Positions 53,405-62,916 of a stretch of DNA of 64,000 nt are shown here, piece by piece (position 1 is the first letter of the stretch; every line of letters starts with the position of its first letter). The position numbers and the translations under genes were made by a program. Source of the DNA: Brevundimonas intermedia (GTDB lineage: Bacteria; Pseudomonadota; Alphaproteobacteria; Caulobacterales; Caulobacteraceae); contig NZ_BSFD01000002.1 in the NCBI RefSeq assembly GCF_027922165.1, positions 752,234 through 816,233 on the forward strand, written 5' to 3'. The notes beneath the pieces were generated by a model that searched no databases, had not been told where the DNA came from, and saw only the letters and a program-made list of their open reading frames with translations.

Positions 53405-54826
53405 TCAGGGTCTCGAAGAAATGTCCGGATCGAACCGTAGCGCCACCTCCGCGCCGCCGTCCAAGCCTTCGCCAATCTTCACCGCGCCCTCATGCCGATC
53501 GACCACCGCCTTGACGATGGCGAGACCCAGGCCATAGCCTGCGCGGCCGGTCGAAAACCGCGTGAACGGCTCGAACAGGGTTTTGATCTGCTCGCTGGGA
53601 ATGCCAGGTCCCTGGTCGCGCACCCTGACCCACCCGTCCTTGTCCAACCTCACCACGACACGCTGACCTTCGGCCGAAAATGACAGAGCGTTGTCGATGA
53701 CATTGCCGATCGCCGTCTCGACAAGGCTCGGATCGGCCCAGAGGTCATACCGTGTGACTTCCCGTTCGAAGACCAGATCCAGACCACGGCGCCGCGCCAC
53801 CACTTCCCGCTCTCCGACTGCACGGCCGGTCAGGGTCACTAGGTCAGTCGCCTTCAGAGGGGCCGGCGCCTCGCCGATCGTCATGAGCTTCAGCAACTGG
53901 TTGGCGAGATCGGTCAATCGACGCACGTCCGAGATCAGCTTCTCCTTCAGCCGGCCGTCGTCCATGATCTCCAGACGCGTCCGCAGGACCGTAAGCGGCG
54001 TGCGCATCTCGTGCGCCGCCGCCGAAAGGAAGAAGCGCTGGCGCCGCTGCGCTTCATCGACGCGCAGGATCATCTGGTTGAGCGCCGAGACCAAGGGCGC
54101 GACTTCCAGAGGCAGACCCTTTTCCGGAAACAGCTCCCCTAGATTGTCGGGATCGAGATCGCGCGCCAGGGCGGCCACCCGGCGTATCCTAAGAACATTC
54201 GCCAAAAGGATGACGGCGAAGACCACGAAGGCCGCCGCCACGGTGAATAAAAAGATGCCGCCGTAGGACCAGATGAACTTGCCGTAGAGCCGAACCGAGC
54301 CGGTTGCGGCGCTCGCCGTGGCGTATTCGATCCCAGCATATTCGTAATAACTGGCCTGGCCGCCGCAATCCGCATAGGCGAGGAAACTGCGTCCGGGGCC
54401 ACCGGGATCATTGATGGTGCTGTTCAGGCAAAGTCCAGGATAGGCGGCGGTCAGATTCTGACGCTGAAGCCGATCAAACGCTAGGCTGATGAAGAAGGGC
54501 GTCCCTTCGCCTGAGCGGAACTCCTTCCCCTGAACACGGACGAAATAGCGAAACTGCGGATTATGGGCCTTGATGTCGCGCAACACCGGATCGGCCTCAA
54601 GATCGCCTCCCGTTCCCGCCTGCTCGCGCTCGGCGAAAGCAAACCGCCCAAGCGCTTCTGAGGCGCTGGACGCCGTGATCTCCAGCGGGTCTGCGACGCC
54701 GCTGGGCTCGACCGAAAGGAGCGGCCGAAGCGTGAAGAAATAGACCCCAAAGCCGACGAACAGGATGGTGATGATCGCCAGTTGTCCGAACATGGATCGG
54801 TACAGACTTCGTATCGTCAGGCCCAA
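53405..54826 (-). CDS. Two-pass membrane sensor histidine kinase without adjacent regulator
   Basis: 473 residues: membrane helix about 15-35, periplasmic sensor domain (about 36-185) containing Cys in AYPGLCLN and YADCGG that could form a disulfide, second helix about 188-210, weak HAMP-like linker, phosphoacceptor His272 in SAAAHEMRTPL, ATPase with NVIDNALSFS, DQGPGIP and GYGLGLAIVKA. The start is TTG at 54826 with GGGGAGGA five bases upstream; ATG 54793 is an alternative. No response regulator is adjacent. Confidence 0.87.
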   Translation of the reverse strand: MGLTIRSLYRSMFGQLAIITILFVGFGVYFFTLRPLLSVEPSGVADPLEITASSASEALGRFAFAEREQAGTGGDLEADPVLRDIKAHNPQFRYFVRVQGKEFRSGEGTPFFISLAFDRLQRQNLTAAYPGLCLNSTINDPGGPGRSFLAYADCGGQASYYEYAGIEYATASAATGSVRLYGKFIWSYGGIFLFTVAAAFVVFAVILLANVLRIRRVAALARDLDPDNLGELFPEKGLPLEVAPLVSALNQMILRVDEAQRRQRFFLSAAAHEMRTPLTVLRTRLEIMDDGRLKEKLISDVRRLTDLANQLLKLMTIGEAPAPLKATDLVTLTGRAVGEREVVARRRGLDLVFEREVTRYDLWADPSLVETAIGNVIDNALSFSAEGQRVVVRLDKDGWVRVRDQGPGIPSEQIKTLFEPFTRFSTGRAGYGLGLAIVKAVVDRHEGAVKIGEGLDGGAEVALRFDPDISSRP

Positions 54827-54913
54827 TCCATCCTCCCCGCCCCGAGGCGCTTTCGCAGCATCTTAACCTAGGCTGGTCTGGGCCCAAACACCGTGCTTGC
54901 AGCAGCCTATGGC

Positions 54914-57900
54914 TCAGTCGCCGGCGACCAAGTCCGTGAAACGGTTGCTGACGGAACTCGCGGCTTGTCGCCTCAGAAGCGCCGCGAGGTCTTTTCTGAT
55001 CCGATCTGCAGCGGGCGGGTCCGAGAATGCGGCCAAGGCCTGGGAAAAGGCGTCTGCGTCCAATGGCGGATCACCGGGATCTGCATAGTCGCGGCTTGTC
55101 GGATACAGGCTTTGCAGCAGGGCGGCTTGGATCAGCGCCGAAGCGATCGCGCTCTCGCCGGCGCGTCCATAGGCCCGCGCAGCCGCCAACCTCAGGCCGG
55201 CCGATGGCGTCGCGACGAAGCGCAACTGTCGGGTCAGCCCGACCAGACGACCGCTGTCGAGCGCCTCAGGCGCCCGGTTTTCCAGGGCGAGAAAAAGGGC
55301 CAGGTCGTCCACCCCGATCGGCGGACCGGACAAGCGCTCGGCCAGGGCGTCAAGCCGGGCCCGCCCGGCGCCCTGGGTCCAGAGCCCCTGCGCCACCCGG
55401 TCATAAAGCCGCATCTGCCGCGCCTGCATGATTGCGGACAGGCTCGAAAGCTCGCTTTCCAGCTCCGCCGTCACAGCGGGGTCGTTCGTGACGGCCGCAA
55501 CGACCGACGCGCCGTAGCCGGCGGCGGCCGGATCGGCCAGGCTGTCGATCAGGGCCTGACGATCGGCCGTGTCGCCGTCTTCGCGCCCGCGTGGCGCCGT
55601 GGACCGCCAAAGGCCTCGCAAGGCATCGGCTCTCGCAGCGCCCTGCATCTGCGGCGCAATCAGTCGATCAAGCGGCCGGTCGGCCGCCGCGGGCGTCCAC
55701 TCGGGCTCTTGGACCGCTAGGCCGACGACAGCCGGCGCTTGCGGAAAGCGTTGTCGATAGGCGGACCAGACCGGCTCGAAAGCGCTCAATAGGTCAAATT
55801 CGCCGGAACGCGGCTCTGCGGCTCGGCTTGCAAGCTGGCCGATCCATTCGGGGTCGTCCAGGTCCACGCTGGCGGATTCAGCGATGCGCGCCGCGCCCTC
55901 TGCATTGTCCGTCAGCCGATAGGCCAGGCCCAGCACCGTCCCGAGCACCTGATCATCCGATCGGGTGGCCGCATAGGGCGCGGCGCTCGCGACAAGAGCG
56001 CTAAAATCTTCCGCCTTGGCCTGGATCAAGATGAGGCCTGCGACATAGACGCCGTTCCCCGGCTCAATGGAAACCAGTCTGGCGTAGGCGGCCGCGACCT
56101 TGGCGTCGACCGGCGTCTTGGTCGCTTCGCCTCGCAGGAACCGTGTCTGGAAACGGGCCGTCTCCTCGCGGGTCGGCCGAGGCGTCGCCAGAAAAGCGTC
56201 GAACGCGGCCTGACGTTCGGCCTCGAACCTCTGGGTCAGCAGGGTGGTCAGGCTCAACGGCGGCGTGTCCATCGCCTCAATCACCGCCGTCAGGGCGTCG
56301 AAAGCCCGGGCGCGATCACCCGCAAACCAGGCTGTGAGAACCTCCGGCAGGCGGGCGCTATCGACATGGCGCGCCGCCAGGGCCCGGGCGCCCGCGATCA
56401 GAACATCCCGATTGGCGGTCGGCGCATCCAAGCGCAGCAGCAGAGCGGCAAATCCGGCGCCGGTATTGGGCGCCTCGGATCTTTCAGCGCCAATGTCCCG
56501 GATCAGCACGGCTTGAAGCCGCGCCCTTTGCGCGGCGTTGATCTCCGCGTCCAACAGGTGGTCGGCGATGGCGTCCTGAAGGCCCGACGCCGAACCGGTC
56601 TGTTCCAGACGTTCGACGAGGGCTTCGTAGAGATCGATGAGCCGATCCGGATCGAACCTTTGGGTCATCACCTGCAAAGGCGTCGGCCCGCCTCGCGTGC
56701 GACCTGCGGCGCCTGCGACCGGAAGCGGGTCATTGCCTCGCGAGACCAGCAGCGGGATGAGGACGTCATCCGAGAGCAGGCGACGACCGGCGACGGCCTC
56801 CAGTTTGGCGAACCGAGCGGGATCAATGCGATAGACGTCATACAGGGCAAGATCGTTGAAGGGCGTGCGCGCCAGCGGCGCCAGAATATCCTCTCGCACG
56901 ATCTCGGGACGATCCACGTCCGCCGCCTTCAGCAATAATGACACAAGCATCGGCGGTTGATTTTCGGTCACGCCCCTTTCGCGTTCAACTCGCCAGGGCG
57001 CGTCCGCCGCGATCGCCTGGTCGGTCAGGGTGCGAATGCGGGCGCGGTCGCCGGCTTCGAAAGCAAGCGTCAGCCCCAGGTCGAAATCGCCGTTCGCCTC
57101 CGCCTGGCGCCGCAGATCCGCAATGGGCCAGTCGCGGCTCGTCGCGGTGCTCGCCTGAGCAACCGGCCCCGGAAGATCGGCCAGGACGCCCCTCGCCTCA
57201 GGATCGTCAGCGAAAGGCGTAAGGAGCGACGTCTGGAGCTCGTCCAGATCGGCGTCGCCCAAGAAGGTCGCGAGCCGCTGGTTAATCCGGGCGATCAAGG
57301 CCAGTCTGGGATAGGCAGCCAGTTTGGCTGATCCGCCTGGTGCGGTTTGCGGACGCAGCGCGGCAGAGGACGCCGTACCGCGCCAGGCGGCGAGCCGTGC
57401 GGGGGTTTCACCGGCGGGCCAAGTCAACAGCGCGCCTTCGATCAGGGTTGGGGCGTACTGCGCCGCATCGAGCGCCTTCAAGGCGTCGCCGGCCCTCTGC
57501 GAGGGCTGGCGCTGCACAAGGGCGTTCAGCCCGCGCCAATACAGGGCGCTCGCCTCCGACGTCTGTCCCGACTGTTCCAACAAGACGGCCGTGCGGGCGA
57601 TCAGGTCCAGATTGTCCTGATCCTGCAAAAGGGCCACGCGGTAGCTCGCCAAGGCTTCACGCGTCAGTCCGGCCTCCGCATAGGCCTCGCCCCGCAAGGC
57701 GTCCACATTCACCAGCCCCCCGATGTCGCCCATCAGCCCAAAAGCGCGTTCGGCGCCGGCGACATCGCCTGCCTTGAGGAAGGTCTGAGCGAGGTCCGCA
57801 TAGACTTCGGGCGGATAAGGCTTTCGCATGGCCACCAGGCGACGGCCATAGATCGCCTTTCGCGCGGGATCGCCCACAGCCGTTTCACTGGCGGAGGTGA

Positions 57901-60421
57901 GGCTGATCAGCTGGCGAAGAACCGCCGGCTTCTGGTCCCCCGCAACCGCCAGGGACGACTGGAGGGCCCGCAACTGCAGCTCCGGATCGCCGCGCTCCTG
58001 GCCGATGTCGCCGACCAGCGACGACAGCCGCACATCGTCTCCATCTTGCAGGATGCGCTCCAGCGCCGCGCGCCTCGCCCAGCCCAACCGGGCCTGGGAC
58101 AGATCGGTTGGAACCGGATCGCTGTTGGCGTCGCCGGCGGCCAGGCCGTCCAGAAGGCCGTTCAGGGCGGCCACGAAGGCCGCGCCGCTGGGCGCCGTCT
58201 CAGCCTTGAACTGCAAGAGACCGGCGGCTTGCGCCACCCATCCTTCAGCCTTCAGCGCAGCGGTGTATTCCAGCAGGGCGTCGACGTCCGCAGGGGCCAG
58301 AGCCAAGGCGCGGCGGTGTTCGGACAGCGCCTCGGCCCGCCGATATCCGGAGGTATAGATCGAGGCCGCGAACCGCGCCGCCTCGACATCGTCGAGTTTG
58401 CCGGCCGCGCGCATCTGCGCCATCAGGTCATCGATCCGGCGATTGCGATCCGCCTCGCTCTCGGCGGCGTCCGGGAAACGCAGCACATTGATGATCAGGC
58501 GGCGCAGATAGGCGTCCGCATTGGCCGGATCGACCTGGGCCAATCGGGCCAGGCTGGCGTTGAGCCCAGGATAGTTCCTGAGCCGCGCCTGGACGGCCGC
58601 GAGTTGCTCTAGGGTTCGGACCTCGCCCGACCGCGAGCGTTCGGCGTAACGCCGGACGGCTAGCTCGGCGCCGGCGCCGTCCTGCTGCGCGATGCGGATT
58701 TCGACCAACAGGCTCACTTCGCCCTGGTCTGCGGCGCCCGAGGTGATCCGCCCTTCGAGTTCGGCAGCGATCGGCTCAAGCTGACCCGTCTGCTGAGCGG
58801 CGCGAATGATCTGGCGCTGAAGGAAAACCTTCCGCGCCGGAAGCTGGGTTCGCGCCCAAAGCACGCGCCAGCGTGCCAATGCCTCCGCAGGCTTGCCGGC
58901 GGCGAAGGCCAGATCCGCGATATGGGCCTGCTGATCGTCATCCAGAACGCCGCCGCGCGACTCTACGCCCAGCAAGGTTTCAAGCGCCAAGTCCTGGCGG
59001 CCCAGGCGCTCATAGTCTTCGGCGACCGCCACAAGCACCGCCGTATCGCGCGGCGCGGCTGCGGACAGGGCGCGAAGACCCGCCTCGGCCTCGGCCTCCC
59101 GACCCTGATCTATGGCGGTCTCGACCTCGAAGCGACGGATCGCAGCGGTGACCGCCGGGGACGAACCGGCGTCACCAAGGATGCGGGACGCCTGTTCGCC
59201 CATTCCCATGCCGATCATCTTGCGCGCGGTCTCGATCTGCACGTCCGGGTCGGCGCGATTGGCGACAGCGAGGCCGCGATAGACCTCTACGGCCTCATCC
59301 GCCTTGCCCTGCTCGAGATAAAGGGCCGCGAGGCCGTCCGCCCAACGGGAATCGTCCGGTCGAGCGCGGATCAGACGCCGATACTCAGCCTCGACCTCAG
59401 CCGCGCGACCCGCCGTCTTGAGAACGCTAAGGAGCCGCTCGCGCAGCGCCGGGTCGCCAGTCTGTTGAACCATGGCGACGGCGTCGTCGTAACGCCGCAA
59501 CTCCAAAAGGACATCCAGCCGCGCCTGATCTACGTCCGGTCCGCGCGGCTTCTCCGCCAGGAAGCGCTCGGCGCCCGTAAGCTGATCTGCTGTTCGATAG
59601 GCTTCAACCAGAAGCGCCAGGGCGTAGCGTCGATCCTCGGTCGTCCCGGCAGCCTCCACGGCGCGCCAGGCCGAGGCTGCGGCCGCATCCGGCGAACCCT
59701 GCCCGATAGCCCAGTCCGCCAACCGCACGGCGTCGCTGTAGCGCGCACCGGCCTCCGTTCGTGGTCGATAAAGCGCGGCGGCGTCGCTGGGCCGTCCGAG
59801 GAGGCCGAGAACGGCCGCCGCCCGGTTGGCCATGACCACGTCCCCGGATCCCGCCAGCTGAGCCAGGGCGTCTGGTTTTCGTCCCATCGCCCCGATGATG
59901 GCCAGGCGACGGTCCAGCAGGGCGCGTTCTTCGGCGTCGCCCGACTGCGCCCGCGCCCGTTCATACCAGACCGACGCCGCGCCCGCCTGGTTCTGAATGT
60001 CCAGCAGCCGACCGCGCAGAAGCAGGGCGTCGGTGGACTGGCAGCGGTCGAGGGCGGCGGAGACCGTGTCGGTCGCCGCATCGACATCGCCGTCACGCCA
60101 TTCCAGAACCGCTTTCAGAACGGCGATCCGGCAGGCGTGCTCCGGATCGGCGCCCACCGCCAGTTCGTCCAGGCGGCCATAGACGCCGCTCAGGTCGTTT
60201 GCGAGCACGGCGCGGGCGTACAGACGATCCGCCATGGCGAAGTCGAGCCGCGCGCCGGACAGCACCACGTCGATCATGGGGCGGGCGTCGGCGCTGTTCT
60301 GCGTCGAGAGCGTCGAAACCTCGCCGGCAGGCGACGCGGTCTGCGCCGTCACGGGCGCGGCGACCGCGCCGCCCAGGCTGAGGCCGAGCGCGAGAAACAG
60401 GGAGCGTGATCGCAAGGTCAT
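54914..60421 (-). CDS. Giant exported TPR protein of a BatA-type operon
   Basis: 1835 residues with a signal peptide (SLFLALGLSLGGAVAAPVTAQ) and then almost entirely alpha-helical, Ala-rich tetratricopeptide-like repeats (for example DSRWADGLAALYLEQGKADE, LASYRVALLQDQDNLDLIAR). ATG 60421 lies ten bases after the stop of the VWA gene; a longer frame would overlap that gene. It is the last gene of the visible operon. TPR proteins accompany Bat (Bacteroides aerotolerance-like) proteins; here it may be a periplasmic scaffold. Its length is exceptional. Confidence 0.85.
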   Translation of the reverse strand: MTLRSRSLFLALGLSLGGAVAAPVTAQTASPAGEVSTLSTQNSADARPMIDVVLSGARLDFAMADRLYARAVLANDLSGVYGRLDELAVGADPEHACRIAVLKAVLEWRDGDVDAATDTVSAALDRCQSTDALLLRGRLLDIQNQAGAASVWYERARAQSGDAEERALLDRRLAIIGAMGRKPDALAQLAGSGDVVMANRAAAVLGLLGRPSDAAALYRPRTEAGARYSDAVRLADWAIGQGSPDAAAASAWRAVEAAGTTEDRRYALALLVEAYRTADQLTGAERFLAEKPRGPDVDQARLDVLLELRRYDDAVAMVQQTGDPALRERLLSVLKTAGRAAEVEAEYRRLIRARPDDSRWADGLAALYLEQGKADEAVEVYRGLAVANRADPDVQIETARKMIGMGMGEQASRILGDAGSSPAVTAAIRRFEVETAIDQGREAEAEAGLRALSAAAPRDTAVLVAVAEDYERLGRQDLALETLLGVESRGGVLDDDQQAHIADLAFAAGKPAEALARWRVLWARTQLPARKVFLQRQIIRAAQQTGQLEPIAAELEGRITSGAADQGEVSLLVEIRIAQQDGAGAELAVRRYAERSRSGEVRTLEQLAAVQARLRNYPGLNASLARLAQVDPANADAYLRRLIINVLRFPDAAESEADRNRRIDDLMAQMRAAGKLDDVEAARFAASIYTSGYRRAEALSEHRRALALAPADVDALLEYTAALKAEGWVAQAAGLLQFKAETAPSGAAFVAALNGLLDGLAAGDANSDPVPTDLSQARLGWARRAALERILQDGDDVRLSSLVGDIGQERGDPELQLRALQSSLAVAGDQKPAVLRQLISLTSASETAVGDPARKAIYGRRLVAMRKPYPPEVYADLAQTFLKAGDVAGAERAFGLMGDIGGLVNVDALRGEAYAEAGLTREALASYRVALLQDQDNLDLIARTAVLLEQSGQTSEASALYWRGLNALVQRQPSQRAGDALKALDAAQYAPTLIEGALLTWPAGETPARLAAWRGTASSAALRPQTAPGGSAKLAAYPRLALIARINQRLATFLGDADLDELQTSLLTPFADDPEARGVLADLPGPVAQASTATSRDWPIADLRRQAEANGDFDLGLTLAFEAGDRARIRTLTDQAIAADAPWRVERERGVTENQPPMLVSLLLKAADVDRPEIVREDILAPLARTPFNDLALYDVYRIDPARFAKLEAVAGRRLLSDDVLIPLLVSRGNDPLPVAGAAGRTRGGPTPLQVMTQRFDPDRLIDLYEALVERLEQTGSASGLQDAIADHLLDAEINAAQRARLQAVLIRDIGAERSEAPNTGAGFAALLLRLDAPTANRDVLIAGARALAARHVDSARLPEVLTAWFAGDRARAFDALTAVIEAMDTPPLSLTTLLTQRFEAERQAAFDAFLATPRPTREETARFQTRFLRGEATKTPVDAKVAAAYARLVSIEPGNGVYVAGLILIQAKAEDFSALVASAAPYAATRSDDQVLGTVLGLAYRLTDNAEGAARIAESASVDLDDPEWIGQLASRAAEPRSGEFDLLSAFEPVWSAYRQRFPQAPAVVGLAVQEPEWTPAAADRPLDRLIAPQMQGAARADALRGLWRSTAPRGREDGDTADRQALIDSLADPAAAGYGASVVAAVTNDPAVTAELESELSSLSAIMQARQMRLYDRVAQGLWTQGAGRARLDALAERLSGPPIGVDDLALFLALENRAPEALDSGRLVGLTRQLRFVATPSAGLRLAAARAYGRAGESAIASALIQAALLQSLYPTSRDYADPGDPPLDADAFSQALAAFSDPPAADRIRKDLAALLRRQAASSVSNRFTDLVAGD

Positions 60422-60431
60422 GATCTCGATC

Positions 60432-62906
60432 TCAAACGGCGATCCGCCGGGGCGGCCAGCGACGATAGACGATGTCGACGACATAGAGAGCCAGCGCCAG
60501 CCAACAGAGCCAGCCCCAAAGGTCCAGCGCCGACGCCGGAGATCGCGCCGGCGGGGGGACGACAGCGCCGACACGAGAGGGATCTTCGATCACGGTCCCG
60601 CCTGTCAGACGCGCGAGTTGGTCCAGCGGCAGGCCGTCGGTCTCAGAGACCGGGCGGTCAGCCTGACCGCCGGCGATCGCCGCAAGAGCCGCACGGGTCA
60701 CACCGCGCCCGTCGCGAACCTCGACCTGCGCCGGCGCATCCGCCGGCGCCCCCCCTTCCACCGTGAACAGGCCCGGCGCCCGCTCGACGGCCGAAAGGGC
60801 AGGACCGGCCTGGCCGGCGGGGTTCAACAGGCGGATTTGCGGCGCATCGCCGTCGCCGCCGCGAATGCGCTGAGCCACAATCTTTAGCCGGTCGCCCACG
60901 CGACCGAGACGAACGTCCCACTCGGGGCGGGGATCGGCCGTGCGGGCGATCAGACCCTGTATCCAGTCACCGTAGCCGGACCAAGCCCGCCAGTTGGCCG
61001 TTCCCGCCCCGACCGGTTCGGTCATCAGCGCCGTGACCCGGCCGGCGCCCCATTGCCAGGAGGCCAGGACCGGTTCCCCGGCCGTGGTGCGGATCAGGGT
61101 CTCAGCCGGCGGCTTCACGCCCGCCTGGGCGTAGCCGTCCAACTGTCGGGGTGGGGCCGCCGCCAGGCCGCCCCATCCGTAGGACGGAGCCGACGCGGCC
61201 AGGACGAACCCACCGCGCTTGACGCCCGGCTGAGGTTTCTGCTGCGGCTGTTTGAGGTTGATCTCCACCAGACTGAACTCGTCGCTGACGACATAGAAGC
61301 GGCCCCGCCCGAGCCGCGCCCACTGCGCCATGCGGGCCTCGCCCTCGGGGCTGCCGCCGACAAGAACGGTCGAAACGGTCACCTGATCCTGAGCGATGTG
61401 CCGGATCAGTTGCGGATAGCGGTCGGCGTTCACCCCCGCGTCCGAGATCACCAGGATATGGCGATAGCGGGCCTGGGTGTTCTGCAGCCCATAATAGGCT
61501 TCTTGAAGAGCGCCGAAGAGATGTTCGCTCCCGCCCTGGGCCTGGACACGGCCGATGGCGCGCTCCACCTCAGGAATGTCCCGCGCGGGCTGCATCGGCG
61601 CCACCCATTGGCGACCGCCGTAGAACTCGACCACGCCGACGCTGTCGGCCGGCGTCAATTTGCGCACCGCAAGACGCGCGACCTGTTTGCCGAGTTCAAG
61701 CGGGGCGCCCAGCATCGAACCTGATGTGTCGATCACCACGGCGACGGCGACGCTGGGGTCCTCGGTCTGCACCTCCTGGCGGATCGTCACGGGCAAGGCG
61801 GCGGAGAGCGGCGAGCCGGCGTAACCGCCCGCGGCGAAGGCGCTGTCGCCACCGGACACCATCAGGCCGAGCCCTTGAGTGCGCACCGCCTCGATCAGCC
61901 TATGCTGCGACGGCGCCGGCAGAGCCGACGCGGGCACGTCATCGAGCAACACCGCGCGATAGGCGGACAGATCGACGGCGGCGAGGGCCGCAGGCGCCTG
62001 GCTGTCGATGCGGAGACCTTGGCCCGCGAGCCTCTGGAGCGCCGCCGCCCCTCCCGTCTGGCGCCCGTCAACATAGAGAATCGGCAGCGGATCCTGGACG
62101 GCCGCCGCCGTCTCGAACACACTGACAACGGCGCCGCCGCGCATCAGCTCGACACGCAGCGGCATGAAGCCGGACTTGTCGACCGGCACGTCCAAAGCCA
62201 CACCGACGGTGCCGTCGAGGTCGAAGGGTCCCGCCCCGCCCAGGCGCCGATCGCCGCTGAACACCGCCAGGGACATATCCTGCCCCGCTCCGTCCAGCCG
62301 CACGCGAACCGAGACGCGTTCGCCGGCGCGCACTGGGGGGATGGCGACGTCGGCGATGAAGGCGTCGCGTCGTCCGGCGCTGATCGGGACGCTGTCCACG
62401 ACCACGCCGCGCGCCAGCAGGGCGTCGACGGACCGCCCCCAGGCGCGATCGGCGCCCAGGCCGTCGCCAATCATCGTGACCCGCCCCTCGGATCCCAAAG
62501 GAAAGGCGGCCAGAGCCAGGTTGAGGGCGTGAGGCAGGCCGCCGGTCTCGCCGCCGTCCGGCAGGGTGACATGTCGCGTGGCCTTCAGCGCCAGAGGGGC
62601 GCCGCCGCGCTGGATGACCACCACGGGCCCGTTTCGTTCCGCGCGGGCCAGGACAGACTGGGCCGCCGAGACAGCTTGGGCGCGTGAAGCCGGCGAAAGC
62701 GCGGCGCCCTGATCCACTATGATAACCGACGTCGAGCCGCCCCGCCGCACGATCAGGCTGGGCTGAGCCAGCGCCGCCACGAGCGCGAGGAAGACGACCG
62801 TACGAAGCCCTACCCGCATCCTGGCGGCCTTGCGCGCCCACCAGACGAACCCGGGAATCAGGAGCAGGAGCCAGCCCGCCTCGGGGTGGAGAAAGGTCAG
62901 GGTCAC
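60432..62906 (-). CDS. Membrane protein with VWA and glutamine-amidotransferase-like domains
   Basis: 824 residues. Two N-terminal membrane helices (AGWLLLLIPGFVWWA; TVVFLALVAALAQPS), a large periplasmic region, a class I amidotransferase-like segment (about 270-370; LPILYVDGRQ, LGLMVSGGDSAFAAGGY) and a VWA domain with the MIDAS motif DTSGSM (about 395-570), and a C-terminal membrane helix (LWGWLCWLALALYVVDIVY). The start is GTG 62906 with TTGAGGACC upstream, ten bases after the preceding gene. Related to the BatA/BatB group of uncertain function linked to MoxR ATPases. Confidence 0.83.
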   Translation of the reverse strand: MTLTFLHPEAGWLLLLIPGFVWWARKAARMRVGLRTVVFLALVAALAQPSLIVRRGGSTSVIIVDQGAALSPASRAQAVSAAQSVLARAERNGPVVVIQRGGAPLALKATRHVTLPDGGETGGLPHALNLALAAFPLGSEGRVTMIGDGLGADRAWGRSVDALLARGVVVDSVPISAGRRDAFIADVAIPPVRAGERVSVRVRLDGAGQDMSLAVFSGDRRLGGAGPFDLDGTVGVALDVPVDKSGFMPLRVELMRGGAVVSVFETAAAVQDPLPILYVDGRQTGGAAALQRLAGQGLRIDSQAPAALAAVDLSAYRAVLLDDVPASALPAPSQHRLIEAVRTQGLGLMVSGGDSAFAAGGYAGSPLSAALPVTIRQEVQTEDPSVAVAVVIDTSGSMLGAPLELGKQVARLAVRKLTPADSVGVVEFYGGRQWVAPMQPARDIPEVERAIGRVQAQGGSEHLFGALQEAYYGLQNTQARYRHILVISDAGVNADRYPQLIRHIAQDQVTVSTVLVGGSPEGEARMAQWARLGRGRFYVVSDEFSLVEINLKQPQQKPQPGVKRGGFVLAASAPSYGWGGLAAAPPRQLDGYAQAGVKPPAETLIRTTAGEPVLASWQWGAGRVTALMTEPVGAGTANWRAWSGYGDWIQGLIARTADPRPEWDVRLGRVGDRLKIVAQRIRGGDGDAPQIRLLNPAGQAGPALSAVERAPGLFTVEGGAPADAPAQVEVRDGRGVTRAALAAIAGGQADRPVSETDGLPLDQLARLTGGTVIEDPSRVGAVVPPPARSPASALDLWGWLCWLALALYVVDIVYRRWPPRRIAV

Positions 62907-62916
62907 GACGCGGTCC

